From contig MU006250.1 of assembly GCA_010093685.1 (NCBI GenBank), positions 244,639-308,638 on the forward strand: 64,000 nucleotides of DNA, read 5' to 3'. The stretch comes from Ophiobolus disseminans (lineage: Eukaryota > Ascomycota > Dothideomycetes > Pleosporales > Phaeosphaeriaceae). The notes below the pieces were generated by a model. It was given only the letters and a program-made list of their open reading frames with translations, was not told the DNA's origin and did not search any database. The position numbers and the translations under genes are program-made. Positions 1-10,447 of the stretch are shown piece by piece; within the stretch, counting starts at the first letter, position 1; every line of letters begins with the position of its first letter.

Positions 1-145
1 CCTGGAGGTAGTTCTTGAAATGTAAGTATGTGACATTTCAGGGTAAACTACTTTGCTCACTGATGTCGCGCCGATCGTAGTGTCGCGCTGCAGCCAGTGC
101 GGTGATCGGCAAGAAGGCTAAGAGAATGAAATGAGACAAGTGCAT
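1..145 (-). CDS. Partial small secreted protein, runs off the left edge
   Basis: Read on the minus strand from the ATG at 145, the product begins MHLSHFILLAFLPITALA, a good signal peptide (basic or polar start, hydrophobic core, Ala-x-Ala-like cleavage site), followed by a charged stretch with RR. The open frame stops near 38. A possible intron (GTGAGC at 60 to an AAG acceptor at 14-15, about 47 nt) would remove that stop and carry the frame off the window. I do not recognise a family. The secreted nature is inferred from the leader alone; the intron is a proposal. Confidence 0.35.
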
Positions 146-363
146 GACTTGTGATTCTGAGAAGGAAGTGGTGGAGGGGATGAGGTCGTTGATGCAATGG
201 AGTCGAGTCGAGCGGTAGTAGAAGATCAGGAACAGGGGCGGCAAGACCTTACATAGATAATGGAGAAAAGAAGATCATGCGCTACTGGTGTTGTGACTTG
301 CGATCCGGCTAACGAGGGCACATCTTTGGGTAAGCGCGCAAACGAGTGTGTGGGAAGACTTGC

Positions 364-1521
364 TCAGTAGATAGTAGCTTTGAGCTTAGTAAAGTCTTCA
401 ATCAGCTCTCCCTCCTTCCAAACGCCCTCGACGTACATATCACGCCCTGGTTTACCATCTCGAGGCAATTCATTGAGCCAGCCCCACTGCGCCTTCTCTT
501 TTAGTCCTTGCTCTTGCCAATTGTTGAGATACTTATCTGGCTGGTCGTTGAGAAAGGGTAGGACTTTTATCAGCGTAGGATCGTGCGCAATGCAGATCAA
601 CACATCCGGATGCTCGTCAAAGCGTTTCAGCTCTCTGATACTCCGTGCTGCCTGCTCACGATCGAGATATGCTGATTGTGCGAAAGACGTAACCTCGAAG
701 AAGGGCGTGATTCTCGAATCTGCCGAGGAAGGCCCCGCGGGATGGACTTCTGTGAATAGTGAACAAGAGCATGGGATGGGGAGATGCTGATCTAGATGAG
801 AGCTTGGCACAGGATCAGGAAGCTGTATTGTCGGAGAAGGCCTGAAGCTTCCTCCAAAATGGCATATGTCGCCACCAAGGAAGACGAAGGTGCTTGGAGT
901 CGTACGCGCTAGACCGCACATGTGACCGATTGCGTGACCAGGCGTATCGAGGAGGTAGAAGGAGCCATCGCCGAAGTAGTCATGAGCTCGGAAGTTGCCG
1001 ATCTTGAAATCATCCGAGAAGGTGATTTCGCGGACGTTTCGGTCCTTAAGATTGGCGTCCACGAAAATGGCATCAGGGTCGACAGGGTAGCCCGGCAGAA
1101 AGTTCTCCTTAAAACCAGGGCCAACTACGATTTCCGTTTTCGAGGGATACTTCTCTGGCGCTCCATGGTGGTCCCAGTGCCAGTGGCTCCAGATGGTTGC
1201 AGCAAGTTCTTCCAGCTTGACTCCTGCTTCTTGCACAATCTCGTGTACATCTTTTTCGATCTTGAGACCCTTGACATTCAGATTGAGGCGCTCTTTGATG
1301 CGCGGCGAGAAGTTCTCGAAATCTTTTCGTGCACCGCAGTCGAAGAGGACCTTCTGAGTGGGGTGCTCGATGAGGAATGTGACTGATGTCATGTTCAAGA
1401 TCTCGAAACCGGGAAGGATGGGTTGGATGAAGCCCTTTGAGGACACGCTCATTTGCGTCTTTGCATCTATCGCGCGTACTCGTACAGTGGAGCCGGACGA
1501 TGGGAGTTCGAGGAGGGCCAT
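364..1521 (-). CDS. Metallo-beta-lactamase-fold hydrolase, lactonase-like
   Basis: Single-exon gene of 385 codons. I start it at the ATG at 1521 (MALLELPSSG) rather than the in-frame ATG at 1608, because the extra 29 residues look like leader sequence. Residues 113-120 read HWHWDHHG, the HxHxDH zinc motif of the metallo-beta-lactamase superfamily. Further conserved-looking pieces follow: a DTPGHAIGH segment (third metal-ligand region), GGDICH and a late IAHDP. The layout resembles fungal relatives of N-acyl-homoserine-lactone lactonases that may hydrolyse lactones or other cyclic esters; the true substrate is not shown. No signal peptide, so probably cytosolic. Confidence 0.8.
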   Translation of the reverse strand: MALLELPSSGSTVRVRAIDAKTQMSVSSKGFIQPILPGFEILNMTSVTFLIEHPTQKVLFDCGARKDFENFSPRIKERLNLNVKGLKIEKDVHEIVQEAGVKLEELAATIWSHWHWDHHGAPEKYPSKTEIVVGPGFKENFLPGYPVDPDAIFVDANLKDRNVREITFSDDFKIGNFRAHDYFGDGSFYLLDTPGHAIGHMCGLARTTPSTFVFLGGDICHFGGSFRPSPTIQLPDPVPSSHLDQHLPIPCSCSLFTEVHPAGPSSADSRITPFFEVTSFAQSAYLDREQAARSIRELKRFDEHPDVLICIAHDPTLIKVLPFLNDQPDKYLNNWQEQGLKEKAQWGWLNELPRDGKPGRDMYVEGVWKEGELIEDFTKLKATIY

Positions 1522-2943
1522 GATGAAGTTACTATGTGTGTCTTCCGTTATTTGTTTAAAGTTACTGAAGCTGTAAATAGGGCCTTGAGAACATGCAGAC
1601 TGTACCATTAAGGCTCAGAAGTATGATTTAACGTACTGAACGCACGCGTCGTTCCAAGGAGGGCTTCTCCCACGCTCGCATGCCGCTCGCTGCATCTCAG
1701 TTGCCGCATCTGCTGTTCGACATGGATATGTTCCTGTTATAGACCGGGGGCAACACCTATCATGACTTGGCTAGATACCATACCTGAAAAGGCGTACATG
1801 GGCGTTCTTCAGAAGTGGCCCAGCGCATCGCCAATTCAACAGTCGCGGCCTTCGACCTGCAGTACGCAACCAAGGTCAGTATACTTTCTCGATGACCCAC
1901 AAGAAGAAGTTGGAAGTGGAGTAAGTGTAAAACCTTCCCGAGGTGGAAAGGTGTTCTCTCCGATCAAAGCCAAGCTACAACACGAAGTGGCGACACGTTA
2001 ACCGAGCGCACCCTGCATGCGTATGCGGAGCGCAAGCCGTCAACCACTCAACCCATGTCCTCAACTCATGTCGCTTACACGTGCCGGGATGGTGGTTCGC
2101 TCGCGGGGAACGTACGGCGCCATCCGCGCGGGAGCATGGCCAGTCGAGGGCTGGAACATTCTCCGATCCGCCAGCTGCAGGCAAATGCCGGGCGTGGAAA
2201 AAGCAGCTGTTGTGCGACAGCGGCAGCGCACGTAAGATTGATTCATTCCGCGTGTGGTTGTGTTTGGGACAAGTCGAGGGCACGGTATGAGATTAACGCC
2301 CGTTGGACCCCGTTTTTAGTGCCTCGAGCTAGCAGGCGGAACCACCGGAACCGCTGTCTCCCCGTTCATCACCACCACCGAATCCACCATGTGCCGTCCC
2401 CTCACCGTGAACTCAAGCCCGCATGCTCCCATAGCGCGCCGACATATTTCCCATGTGCGCTGGGCCAATAGCCGCCGCTTGACGTGCAGGTGACAGCCCA
2501 CTCCCAGTACCTTTATCCTGGCTGCTGGGGTCTTGCTATCGGTTGCAGCCAGCCAGACCGTATCTGGTCGACAGGCCGTTGCTTGGACAGTGCTGATCAT
2601 TCCACAAGTGATGGGCGCCGCATTGTCGAGATAGCAGCGCGGATGAAAAAGACGAGGTGAGCAAGTATATCAGTGGCGGCTGCTGCTGGGTCTGCTAGCG
2701 CTCTCTGTTCGTAGAAGGAGCGATCAAAGTTTCTAGCGCACCCAAGTGAAGACGTGATCGAGGACACCGGCATTCTTCTACACCCTCCTCGCTTGCTACC
2801 AGTCCCACGCTCTCCGCCTGCTCGACGACACCGGCCTGCCTTCCGCCGCCAGCGCTAGAGTCCAAGGCCCGTTCCGTTCACATCACGCGCCCTCTCCCGG
2901 CGCGCAAACTCGACAACTACTACCGCCACCTGAATCGGCTAAA
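1522..2943. other. Intergenic, shared upstream region
   Basis: This lies between the divergent hydrolase and MFS permease genes, so it holds both promoters. Several short frames overlap on both strands around 2.0-2.5 kb, but none shows a domain, signal peptide or splice structure. I see no gene here. Confidence 0.5.
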
Positions 2944-4558
2944 ATGCAGCAAAACGAGAAGTTTGTTGCGGAGACGACGACGTCCAAGATCAGCGGCAGC
3001 AGCGACGGCGGCGAACATGGCACTGTTCTCAACATCACCGCGCCCACCAAGCAGACCTACACCCTGAAAATGGACCTGCGCCTCATCCCGATCCTCGGCT
3101 GCACATACACCATCTTATTCTTGGACCGTACGAACAGTGAGTCCACACTCAAATTCGCGCTATGACAGTCACCACTGACATGTCTAGTCGCCAACGCCAG
3201 GATCGAGGGCATGGAGAAGAGTCTCAAGATGCCAAGCAACGGCTACAACACCGCCTTGTGGATCTTCTACATCCCGTTTGTACTCATCGAAATCCCCAGT
3301 AATATGATCATGAGCATGCCGCGTGTCAGGCCAAACATCTTCCTTGGCTGCAACATGCTCATCCTAGGAATTGTATCCACGTGCCAGGGATTGACCAAGT
3401 CCTATGGAGGAATCCTGGCATGCCGCTTCCTCATGGGAATCTTCGAGGCGACCCTTCCTGCAGGTACGTGACTCTCGTGTGGATAGCGATGCGGCTGTTG
3501 ACGATATCAGGTGCTGCATTGCTCGTGGCCGAGTACTACACCCGGAAGCAAGCTTCTCTTAGATTTGCCATGTTCTTCACCTTTGGTGTCCTGGGACCAT
3601 GTATCAGCGGACTCCTGGCCTACGGTATCCGTAACATGCACGGCATCCAAGGCAAAGAGGGGTACGTAGTCATGCCTGGCTCTTCCGCAAATCTTTCACT
3701 GACATTGCCATAAATAGTTGGCGATGGATCTTCATCCTCGAGGGGATCTTCACTATCTGCGTCTCCTTCCTGGTCTTCATCCTAGTCCCTGACTTCCCGG
3801 AGCGGACCAAGATATTAACCGCGTCTGAGAAAGAGCACCTGCTCGCCACTTTGCGTGCCGACAAAGGCGACCAGGAAATCAACGTCAAGGGCACGAACTG
3901 GCTGAAGGTCATCTGCGACTACAAGATCCTGTTCCCGACGCTCATGTTCTTCTGCTGCGACATGACCGCCGCGAGCATGTCGTCGTTCATCCCTACTATT
4001 CTGACTCAACTCGGCTGGAAGGCGGCAACTGCTCAAGCCATGTCCATCCCCATCTGGCTCACGGGCCTGCTAACCCAAATCCTTGGAGCGTTCATCTCCG
4101 GCAAGACTGGCTGGCGCTTCCCCTTCATCCTGCTCGGCATCCTCTGCGTACTCGTCGGCTGGATCATCAACATCGTGTACTCCGAGGGCCACGGCGTCAC
4201 GGCCGCGGTGCGCTACTTTAGCTTGTTCTGCATGAGCGCCGGCACCTTCATCCAAATGAGCTTGACCACCTCATGGCTCGTCAACAACCTGCGCGGCCGC
4301 GCCAGCGTCGCCGTAGGCACCGCCATTATCCTGGGTATCGGCAACTGCGCAAATTTTGTGGCTAGCAACGTCTTCATCAAGAAAGAAGCGCCGCGCTACC
4401 CGACGGCGTTCAGAACCGGTCTCGGCCTCACGGTCGCGGGCGCCGTGTTCTGCCTCGCGTACGTCGGTATCCTGTGGCAGCATAACCAGAAGTTGGCGAA
4501 GAAGCGCAGCGAGACTGGCGCTGTGGATGATCAGAAAGAGTATAGGTACCAGTACTGA
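2944..4558 (+). CDS. MFS permease, allantoate/nicotinate (Dal5/TNA1) type
   Basis: Four exons: 2944-3136, 3188-3463, 3511-3661 and 3718-4558, all phases consistent, giving 486 aa. The junction of exons 1 and 2 restores DRTNIANARIEGM, the signature of the anion:cation symporter branch of the MFS (allantoate, nicotinate and vitamin permeases). About 12 hydrophobic segments follow, with FILVPDFPERTK before the central cytosolic loop. The N-terminus is hydrophilic and cytosolic; the C-terminus is short and charged. It would import a small organic anion across the plasma membrane; the substrate cannot be told from sequence. Introns are 47-56 nt GT-AG. Confidence 0.9.
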
Positions 4559-5815
4559 TGTGCTGGTGGTAACGATATCATGATTGCTAGAGTAAGAGAG
4601 GAGTATATGGTGTTAGATTATCGTTGCGGCATCTACCATTGCGGTACTCAACATTTCAGGTTATGTGCGACTCGGGTGGCACCATCGGCAAACGCAAAAC
4701 CGTAGAGTCGGGATTTGCAGCTATTAGGCATGCTGCGTCACGTCGTGATGATATAGGTATCTTCACATTATGGATGCATTCTAGATATGCAGATCAAACA
4801 TGTCTCAAGCAGTTCTTCTTTTCTTATCGCTGGCTATTCCGATCTTCATACTTGAACCCTGGAACTCAGTGAGACGGCTACTTTTTTCATATCTGCGTAC
4901 GCACTACGCTAAGTGAATCTACCTCTTGTTCCGAAGCTTGTGGCAACAGCGCCGTATCGTCGTTTTCCTCCTTGGATATCTAGCAACAAAGCCACATCCA
5001 CACAAGCGCGACAGAAAGTGCCTTTCTATAACAGCTGCGCAAACCCTTGAATTCTCAGGTCACCACTAATCTAATCTCCTCAACATCCGCATTTGACTCT
5101 TCGTCCATGCGAAGCAGCGCAACTTTCTTAGTTGCCAACTAAGATATCCGTATCTCGCTAGAAGTTTCAACGTGATATGAGCCCAATATATGAGCGCTAC
5201 AGTTCTTTGTCGTGTGGGATCGCCTTGCTGCTTGCAAAATGTCGCGGGTGCGAAGATAGTCAAGCTCTCGTCTAACCGCGCAGATGAATAATGCAGCTCT
5301 CGAGCAGCACATGACCTGTATTCAAAACACGTAGTGGAAGGTAGCATCGATATTCTCCCGGCAAGTTCTTTCTGGTACGAAGCTGCTGAGCGGCGACACA
5401 GGCGTTCGCGGGTAGAGATGGGTTAGACTGGAAGTTTGACAGTCATGAGGCTGGCGGATTCGTGGCGAATGAGCCAAGAGTATTCTTGGCAGCTTTATTC
5501 TTGCACGCAAGGTTCGCTGTCGAGAGGAGCGTTGGTCAGGTAATTTTGTACGTGGTGTGTTGGCTCATGATCATTCGGTACGTCCAGTCAGGAAGTAGGT
5601 ACATCAAGACCTGAGGTTGGTATCTTTGTTTGCTGGCGCTTTGCGATGATCTCAACTGTGAGAATGTTAATTGGAGAGTGCGAGGTTGCTTTTGCACGTG
5701 CGTGTTACAAACCACTTTCCCACGTGTGTATGTACCCTCGCTATGGAAGCACGTCTGCGGTTACCACACCGCGCCCTCAACAAAGCACCAACGCAAAACT
5801 CACATCCTCTTCGCT
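4559..5815. other. Intergenic
   Basis: Lies between the 3' ends of the MFS permease and the kinase pseudogene. No supported gene, RNA or repeat seen; short frames on both strands look random. Confidence 0.5.
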
Positions 5816-8212
5816 CTACTTCTTGTTCCTCTCGCTCCCCCTCACAAGCTTCCTTTTCTTCCTAGGATACTCTTCCCCAATTGTAAACCCATGCAGAGCC
5901 CGCTCCACTCTAAGTTCCACCCTCGAGCCCGTCATCCTCGTCTTTACCACTCCAGCTGCAGTCCGAATCTTGACCTCCTCTATGGTAGGTTTATCTGCCG
6001 TTCGATACCGGAGACAGCTTCTGATCAAGTCTTTCAGATCATCTGTATAATGTTTGGCGCATATGTATGGCTCGGTTCCAGATAGCAGGTTCTTGTCTGT
6101 GGGTGGATTGTATGGTTTACCATTGGTGAGCTTTTTGCCTCTGGTTCCTTTGTCATCGAAGAATGGGCCTTTGGTCTCGACGGTCTGTAAGACGAGACAC
6201 CACATCATTTGGCCACTAGACGGAGTGGAATGTAAGTGTGTGTCACGTTGATTTGGTCGGAAATGCACTTACAGACCCCAGACATCGGTCTTGCTGGTCA
6301 GTTTCTCGAGTCCGTTTTGGTGAACCTCATAGTCGAGGTACCGCTCCTGTGGGATAATGATGAGCATCCAAACTTCGATGTTTTCACGTGGTGACTAGAC
6401 TTACAGGTGGATATATCTGGTTTGGCCCAATAACTTTATTTCCCCATACGTAATGTACCGGATTATCAGCATACGCGTCAGCTCCGGACTGTAGGTCGAA
6501 GAACGCTTGGTCCCAATCTGCGAGGACCACACGCGGCCACTATAGGTGGATTAGCCATCTATAGATTCTATCACGTAGACTTTGTGTTCATACCTCGTTT
6601 TCCCCGTATTCGATCGTAACTTCGGTCTCGGTAGTGTTTCTGTTGCTTACTATACCCCCGTCGTTTATGGGTGCCTTGAGAAAGACGTTGCCGAGATGGA
6701 GATCGTTGTGCACAATCTCCTTCTAACGTTTCCCCTCTACGGTGTTGTCGTTCCAATTCTTCAGTATCAAAAGCGCAACAGCTAATAAGTCGAACACATG
6801 CCAAATGAAGGTTTCCTCGATAATCTTTTGTGGTTGCCTGAACAAGTCATCGTAAAGCCACCTCTCAAGGCCGGGCATCTTATCCAACTCGACATTGGTG
6901 CGCTGGTAATGCTCGGTTGTCTTATCGACTGCCACATAGACCCCTTGGGCTCTGTCTTTCGTTCTTGCGTCTCTTTCTTGGACATATTCATTCCAAGCAG
7001 CCTTTATTGTCGTGTTAACTTGTGCATCTGCCTCGGCGAGGCGCATTTTAGTCTCATCAAGCCTTTTCTTCGCAGCGTCAATCTCTGGATGGGCCTCATT
7101 CCACCGGACGAGGTTGCGTGTTCCAGCCCATTCTGGCGAATAACCAGAAAGCGCCCCAAACCCATCGCTAAGTTCACAAACTTCATTGAAGCCACGATAC
7201 CGCCGTTTTTGGGAGCTTATGCGATGACCAAGGTACCTGTGTATATTGTGATCATGGCCGTTTTGCTCATTTAATCGTAGCTGAATGGCGATCTCTCTTG
7301 GTAACCTGTCTCTCCATCTTACTGGATCCATCCATTTCTCTGGGGACATCGTGGGCACATCTTTTGCTGCAATTCTTTCGGTAATTCTGTTGTTCTCGTC
7401 GCGCCTAATCCTGAGACCCACGCGACCTAGGGCACCAGCACCGAGGAAATGAACTCCTCGCCGTTCATCTGTATCGGATTCGCGGTCGGGATGATGCAGC
7501 CCAGTGTTCAACCACTTGAGTCTCTCTGCATCGCCTGCCTTTTCATCTATTGTCTCGTTTCGAAAGACATTCGGTAGTTCACTGGTGCTCATCGTGGGCT
7601 CAGGCCAATGTGCAAATGCGGTAGTGTTTACATCTCGATGAACTGGGGCTGTGGCCTCAGTCGGAGCTGTTTTATCGTGTGCATGGGTATTGGTTTCGCC
7701 CAGATCTGGCGTTGCAACTGCCGCTTGGTCATCCTCCACCGCTGGCTTCTCGACTGCTGCTTGGTCATTTTGCACCACGGGCCTATCGACTGCCGCTGGA
7801 TCGTCGATTGACGCTGGGTCTTCAACTAACGTTGGCTCGTCGGGCTCCGCTGGGTCCCCGAATGGAGGTGGTGCAGGATCTGCTGCCTTCTTGACTGCAG
7901 TCGGTATGTTTCCGTCGTCTGGGTCAATATCTCCACCCAGATTGTTAGTGAAGAGGTGATCACACTCGGTTTGTTCTGCGTCTGTTGCCATGTATTTCCA
8001 CATCCAACAGAGCGTGCTCGTTATCTGTGCTATCAACCGTGCTATATCAGTAGATGACAACATACAGGTCTCCCTGTAACGGTTTACTCACGAGCCCTTC
8101 ATGCTGGATAAAGGGCTTTGATTCGTTCGCGATATGCAGCCATGGAGTAGTACTTTGCATTCGTGTATCGCGGTTGAGCGGCAGCACCGCTGCACGTCGC
8201 CTTTGGAGGCAT
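5816..8212 (-). pseudogene. Protein-kinase-like gene with two in-frame stops (copy 1)
   Basis: Five exons can be rebuilt: 8212-8092, 8029-6594, 6539-6405, 6346-6273 and 6215-5816, all in phase (722 codons). The N-terminus (MPPKATCSG, then YSMAAYRERIKAL) matches the second copy at 16833. A long Pro/Asp/Val-rich linker follows (about 7.6-7.9 kb), then kinase-like motifs: HFLGAGALGRV (G-loop), IAAKDV (lysine), HNDLHLGNVF (catalytic loop), LADWDQAF (DFG equivalent), TSKTDVWGL and a C-lobe CLRYR motif. Two stops break it: TGA at 8101-8099, where copy 2 has Trp, and TAG at 6725-6723, just before the catalytic loop. The first could be bypassed by a downstream ATG; the second cannot. Probably a recent pseudogene of a fungus-specific kinase-like family. 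Confidence 0.75.
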
Positions 8213-9802
8213 GTCGCTGATGGGCTTCTGTCTCTAACAGGGCCCTGACGATACTTGTTATTCGCCAGTCGCTCGCATAGTTGTGCCCCCGATGTTTGAT
8301 CCGGTCACACTTGTTCCTTTTTTCGGACACTGAAGCCTAAGTTTGGTGGCGATTGAGCACATTGGCGATGGACTCCGTCTGCATTGTTCTTTGTGCGGTA
8401 GAACTTTGCACAAAGACTCCAGGCAAACTGATCAATCCGCACACCAGATCTTGAAAAAGTACTGGAAATAGACCGCCAGGTAACTGATCGTGCTTAAGTT
8501 TGAGTGGAAGACTCTTTGGACGTCCACGGCGGCCAACAGAAGCGACAAAAGCTATCGTGACTGAGCTTGTCGTAGTCGTCTGTTTCGCCGACGAAGCATA
8601 CCCATACAATTGACGGGAATATCCAACCCTGATATGATCCTACTGTGTCAGCATACACCTGCTGCTGCTGGGTCTGTTCCAGCCCGATCTGATCCCATAA
8701 TGTGAGCATGCAGGCCATACAGGCAACACCAGACACGCTAAAGAGGTCCGCCTGCACATAGTACGTCAGCACCGCAATTGCGCTGCAATTGCAACTTGCA
8801 GTCGCATGGTTACATTCCCAAACGGTCAGGCTGCATGAGCCTCAGGTAGCCTTGCTGAAACAATCAGGCCATGAAGTTTCGGGCCTGTGAGGCAGGATGC
8901 AAGACGCTGTTTGTCGCACAGCATGGGCCATGGATGCCACATGCACCTGCCGGTGACGTCGCGCCGTTACTTGAGACGCACCCTCAGCCTGAAGTAATTC
9001 GCATCTATATACGACCCAACCATGAGTGCGATGGTGATGTTGAGCGAGCATGAAACGATAAAAATAAACGCTGGCTGAATTGCCAAGGAGTGGTGGAAGT
9101 GTCCAAAACTCTGAAGTTTGCCACTTCCATGCTCGTCCGTGCTCAGACGTGCGCTCGAGCCACCCGCTTCTGCAGTTTCCACGTTTCATCCTCCGCGGTC
9201 ATCCATGAAGCCTCGCCAAGGGGCTCAAGACGTCGCTGAGACTTCACTGAGACTTGGCCGAGGCTTATTGCAGACGTCGTTACTGCGCTTGGTGGTTTGG
9301 TGGCTGCCATTCCGACAACAGGGGATGCAATGTAATGCGGAGATAGCGGCGAGGGGGATTTGGATGGGTGTGGACGTTATGCAGATTTGTGTTTGCAAGC
9401 AGGAGATCATGAGCCCTTGAAAGAAGACTCATAAAATTCATTTCAAAAGCAAGGTCAGAAACGGGGTGGTCAAGATGTTGATAGGAACAAGAGTTTGATC
9501 AAATATTTGTTCATTGGAATCTAACTTCTTCAACCCTCCCATACCGATGATCCCAGCGTTTACCCGCACGTCTTCGCCTCGAAGCAGCGGTGTTGAACGC
9601 CTGGGCATCTACCCTCACGTCTTCCGCGAAGCAGTGGTTTCCCACGTATCCTCGTCGAAAGCAGCGGTGTTGGATGCCACATCACGAACAGCAGACAATA
9701 CAGTAAGAATCTAGTTTTCGCAACTCCTGATGCTCCGCACGCGCCCTTGAATATCTTGACAGTCATGACAAAAGAAAAGCTCCGTCTCTTGCTGGGTATC
9801 GC
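8213..9802. other. Intergenic with a degenerate repeat
   Basis: No gene supported. At about 9555-9690 a stretch of roughly 40-50 bp recurs about three times with changes (variants of CACGTCTTCGCCTCGAAGCAG and GCAGCGGTGTTG), suggesting an old tandem repeat. Otherwise nothing recognised. Confidence 0.4.
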
Positions 9803-10447
9803 TTAGACCTCGGTGATGGCGACGAGAGTCATCTTCGGGCTCTCGGTCTCCTCGGCGACTTCTTGACGCTTGATCTTGTGCTCAGCGGCCGGTCCACCAG
9901 CAGCAGCAGAATCCTTGGGAACGTTGACACCGGGGTTGACGATGATACCGATGCCAGCGTTGGGCGAACCAAGCTCAACCTTGGGTTGGTCCTTGAGTGC
10001 CTCGCGGGCGTAGTTGAGGGCGGCCTCGAAGCCCTGGAGATCACGCTTGATCCACTCCATGGCGCCCTCGACAGCGGCCATCTTATCGTCGGCAGCGGGC
10101 GCTGGGGCACGCTTGCTGAGGAAGTCGCTAATGGCTCGGCGGAGCAAATTTGGCGCACGTTTGGCTGCTTCACCCTCAGCTGGTTGTTCTTGATTTTGTT
10201 CACCAGCCCCTTGGCCTTGCTCTTGCTGACCTTGTTGTGCCGCAGCTTCACCACCACCGTTCTCAGCGGCAGCAGCGTTGGAGCCTGAAGCGAGTGTAGC
10301 CATCAGCTCTGAGGCAGACTTGGCTTCTCCGATCGCGATTTCACCATCACCGACTACCAGGGCCGGTGAGTAGGCGCCCAAATTGATGTTAAGGGGAACA
10401 GCGGCGCAGGTGGCGACGAGCGCAAGGAGGACGTGTTGAGGAAGCAT
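9803..10447 (-). CDS. Secreted protein with dibasic processing sites
   Basis: Intronless, 214 aa. The N-terminus MLPQHVLLALVATCAAVPL is a clear signal peptide. After it comes a conserved-looking block (NLGAYSPALVVGDGEIAIG), a Gln/Gly/Glu/Ala-rich low-complexity stretch (about residues 60-95), and three dibasic KR sites (EAAKRAP, LSKRAP, KIKRQE) with one RR, the type cut by Kex2 in the late Golgi. Only late in the protein is there ordered-looking sequence (about residues 120-190). This is the architecture of a secreted pro-protein that may release several peptides. No enzyme family recognised and no cysteines to suggest a disulfide-rich effector. Confidence 0.75.
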   Translation of the reverse strand: MLPQHVLLALVATCAAVPLNINLGAYSPALVVGDGEIAIGEAKSASELMATLASGSNAAAAENGGGEAAAQQGQQEQGQGAGEQNQEQPAEGEAAKRAPNLLRRAISDFLSKRAPAPAADDKMAAVEGAMEWIKRDLQGFEAALNYAREALKDQPKVELGSPNAGIGIIVNPGVNVPKDSAAAGGPAAEHKIKRQEVAEETESPKMTLVAITEV

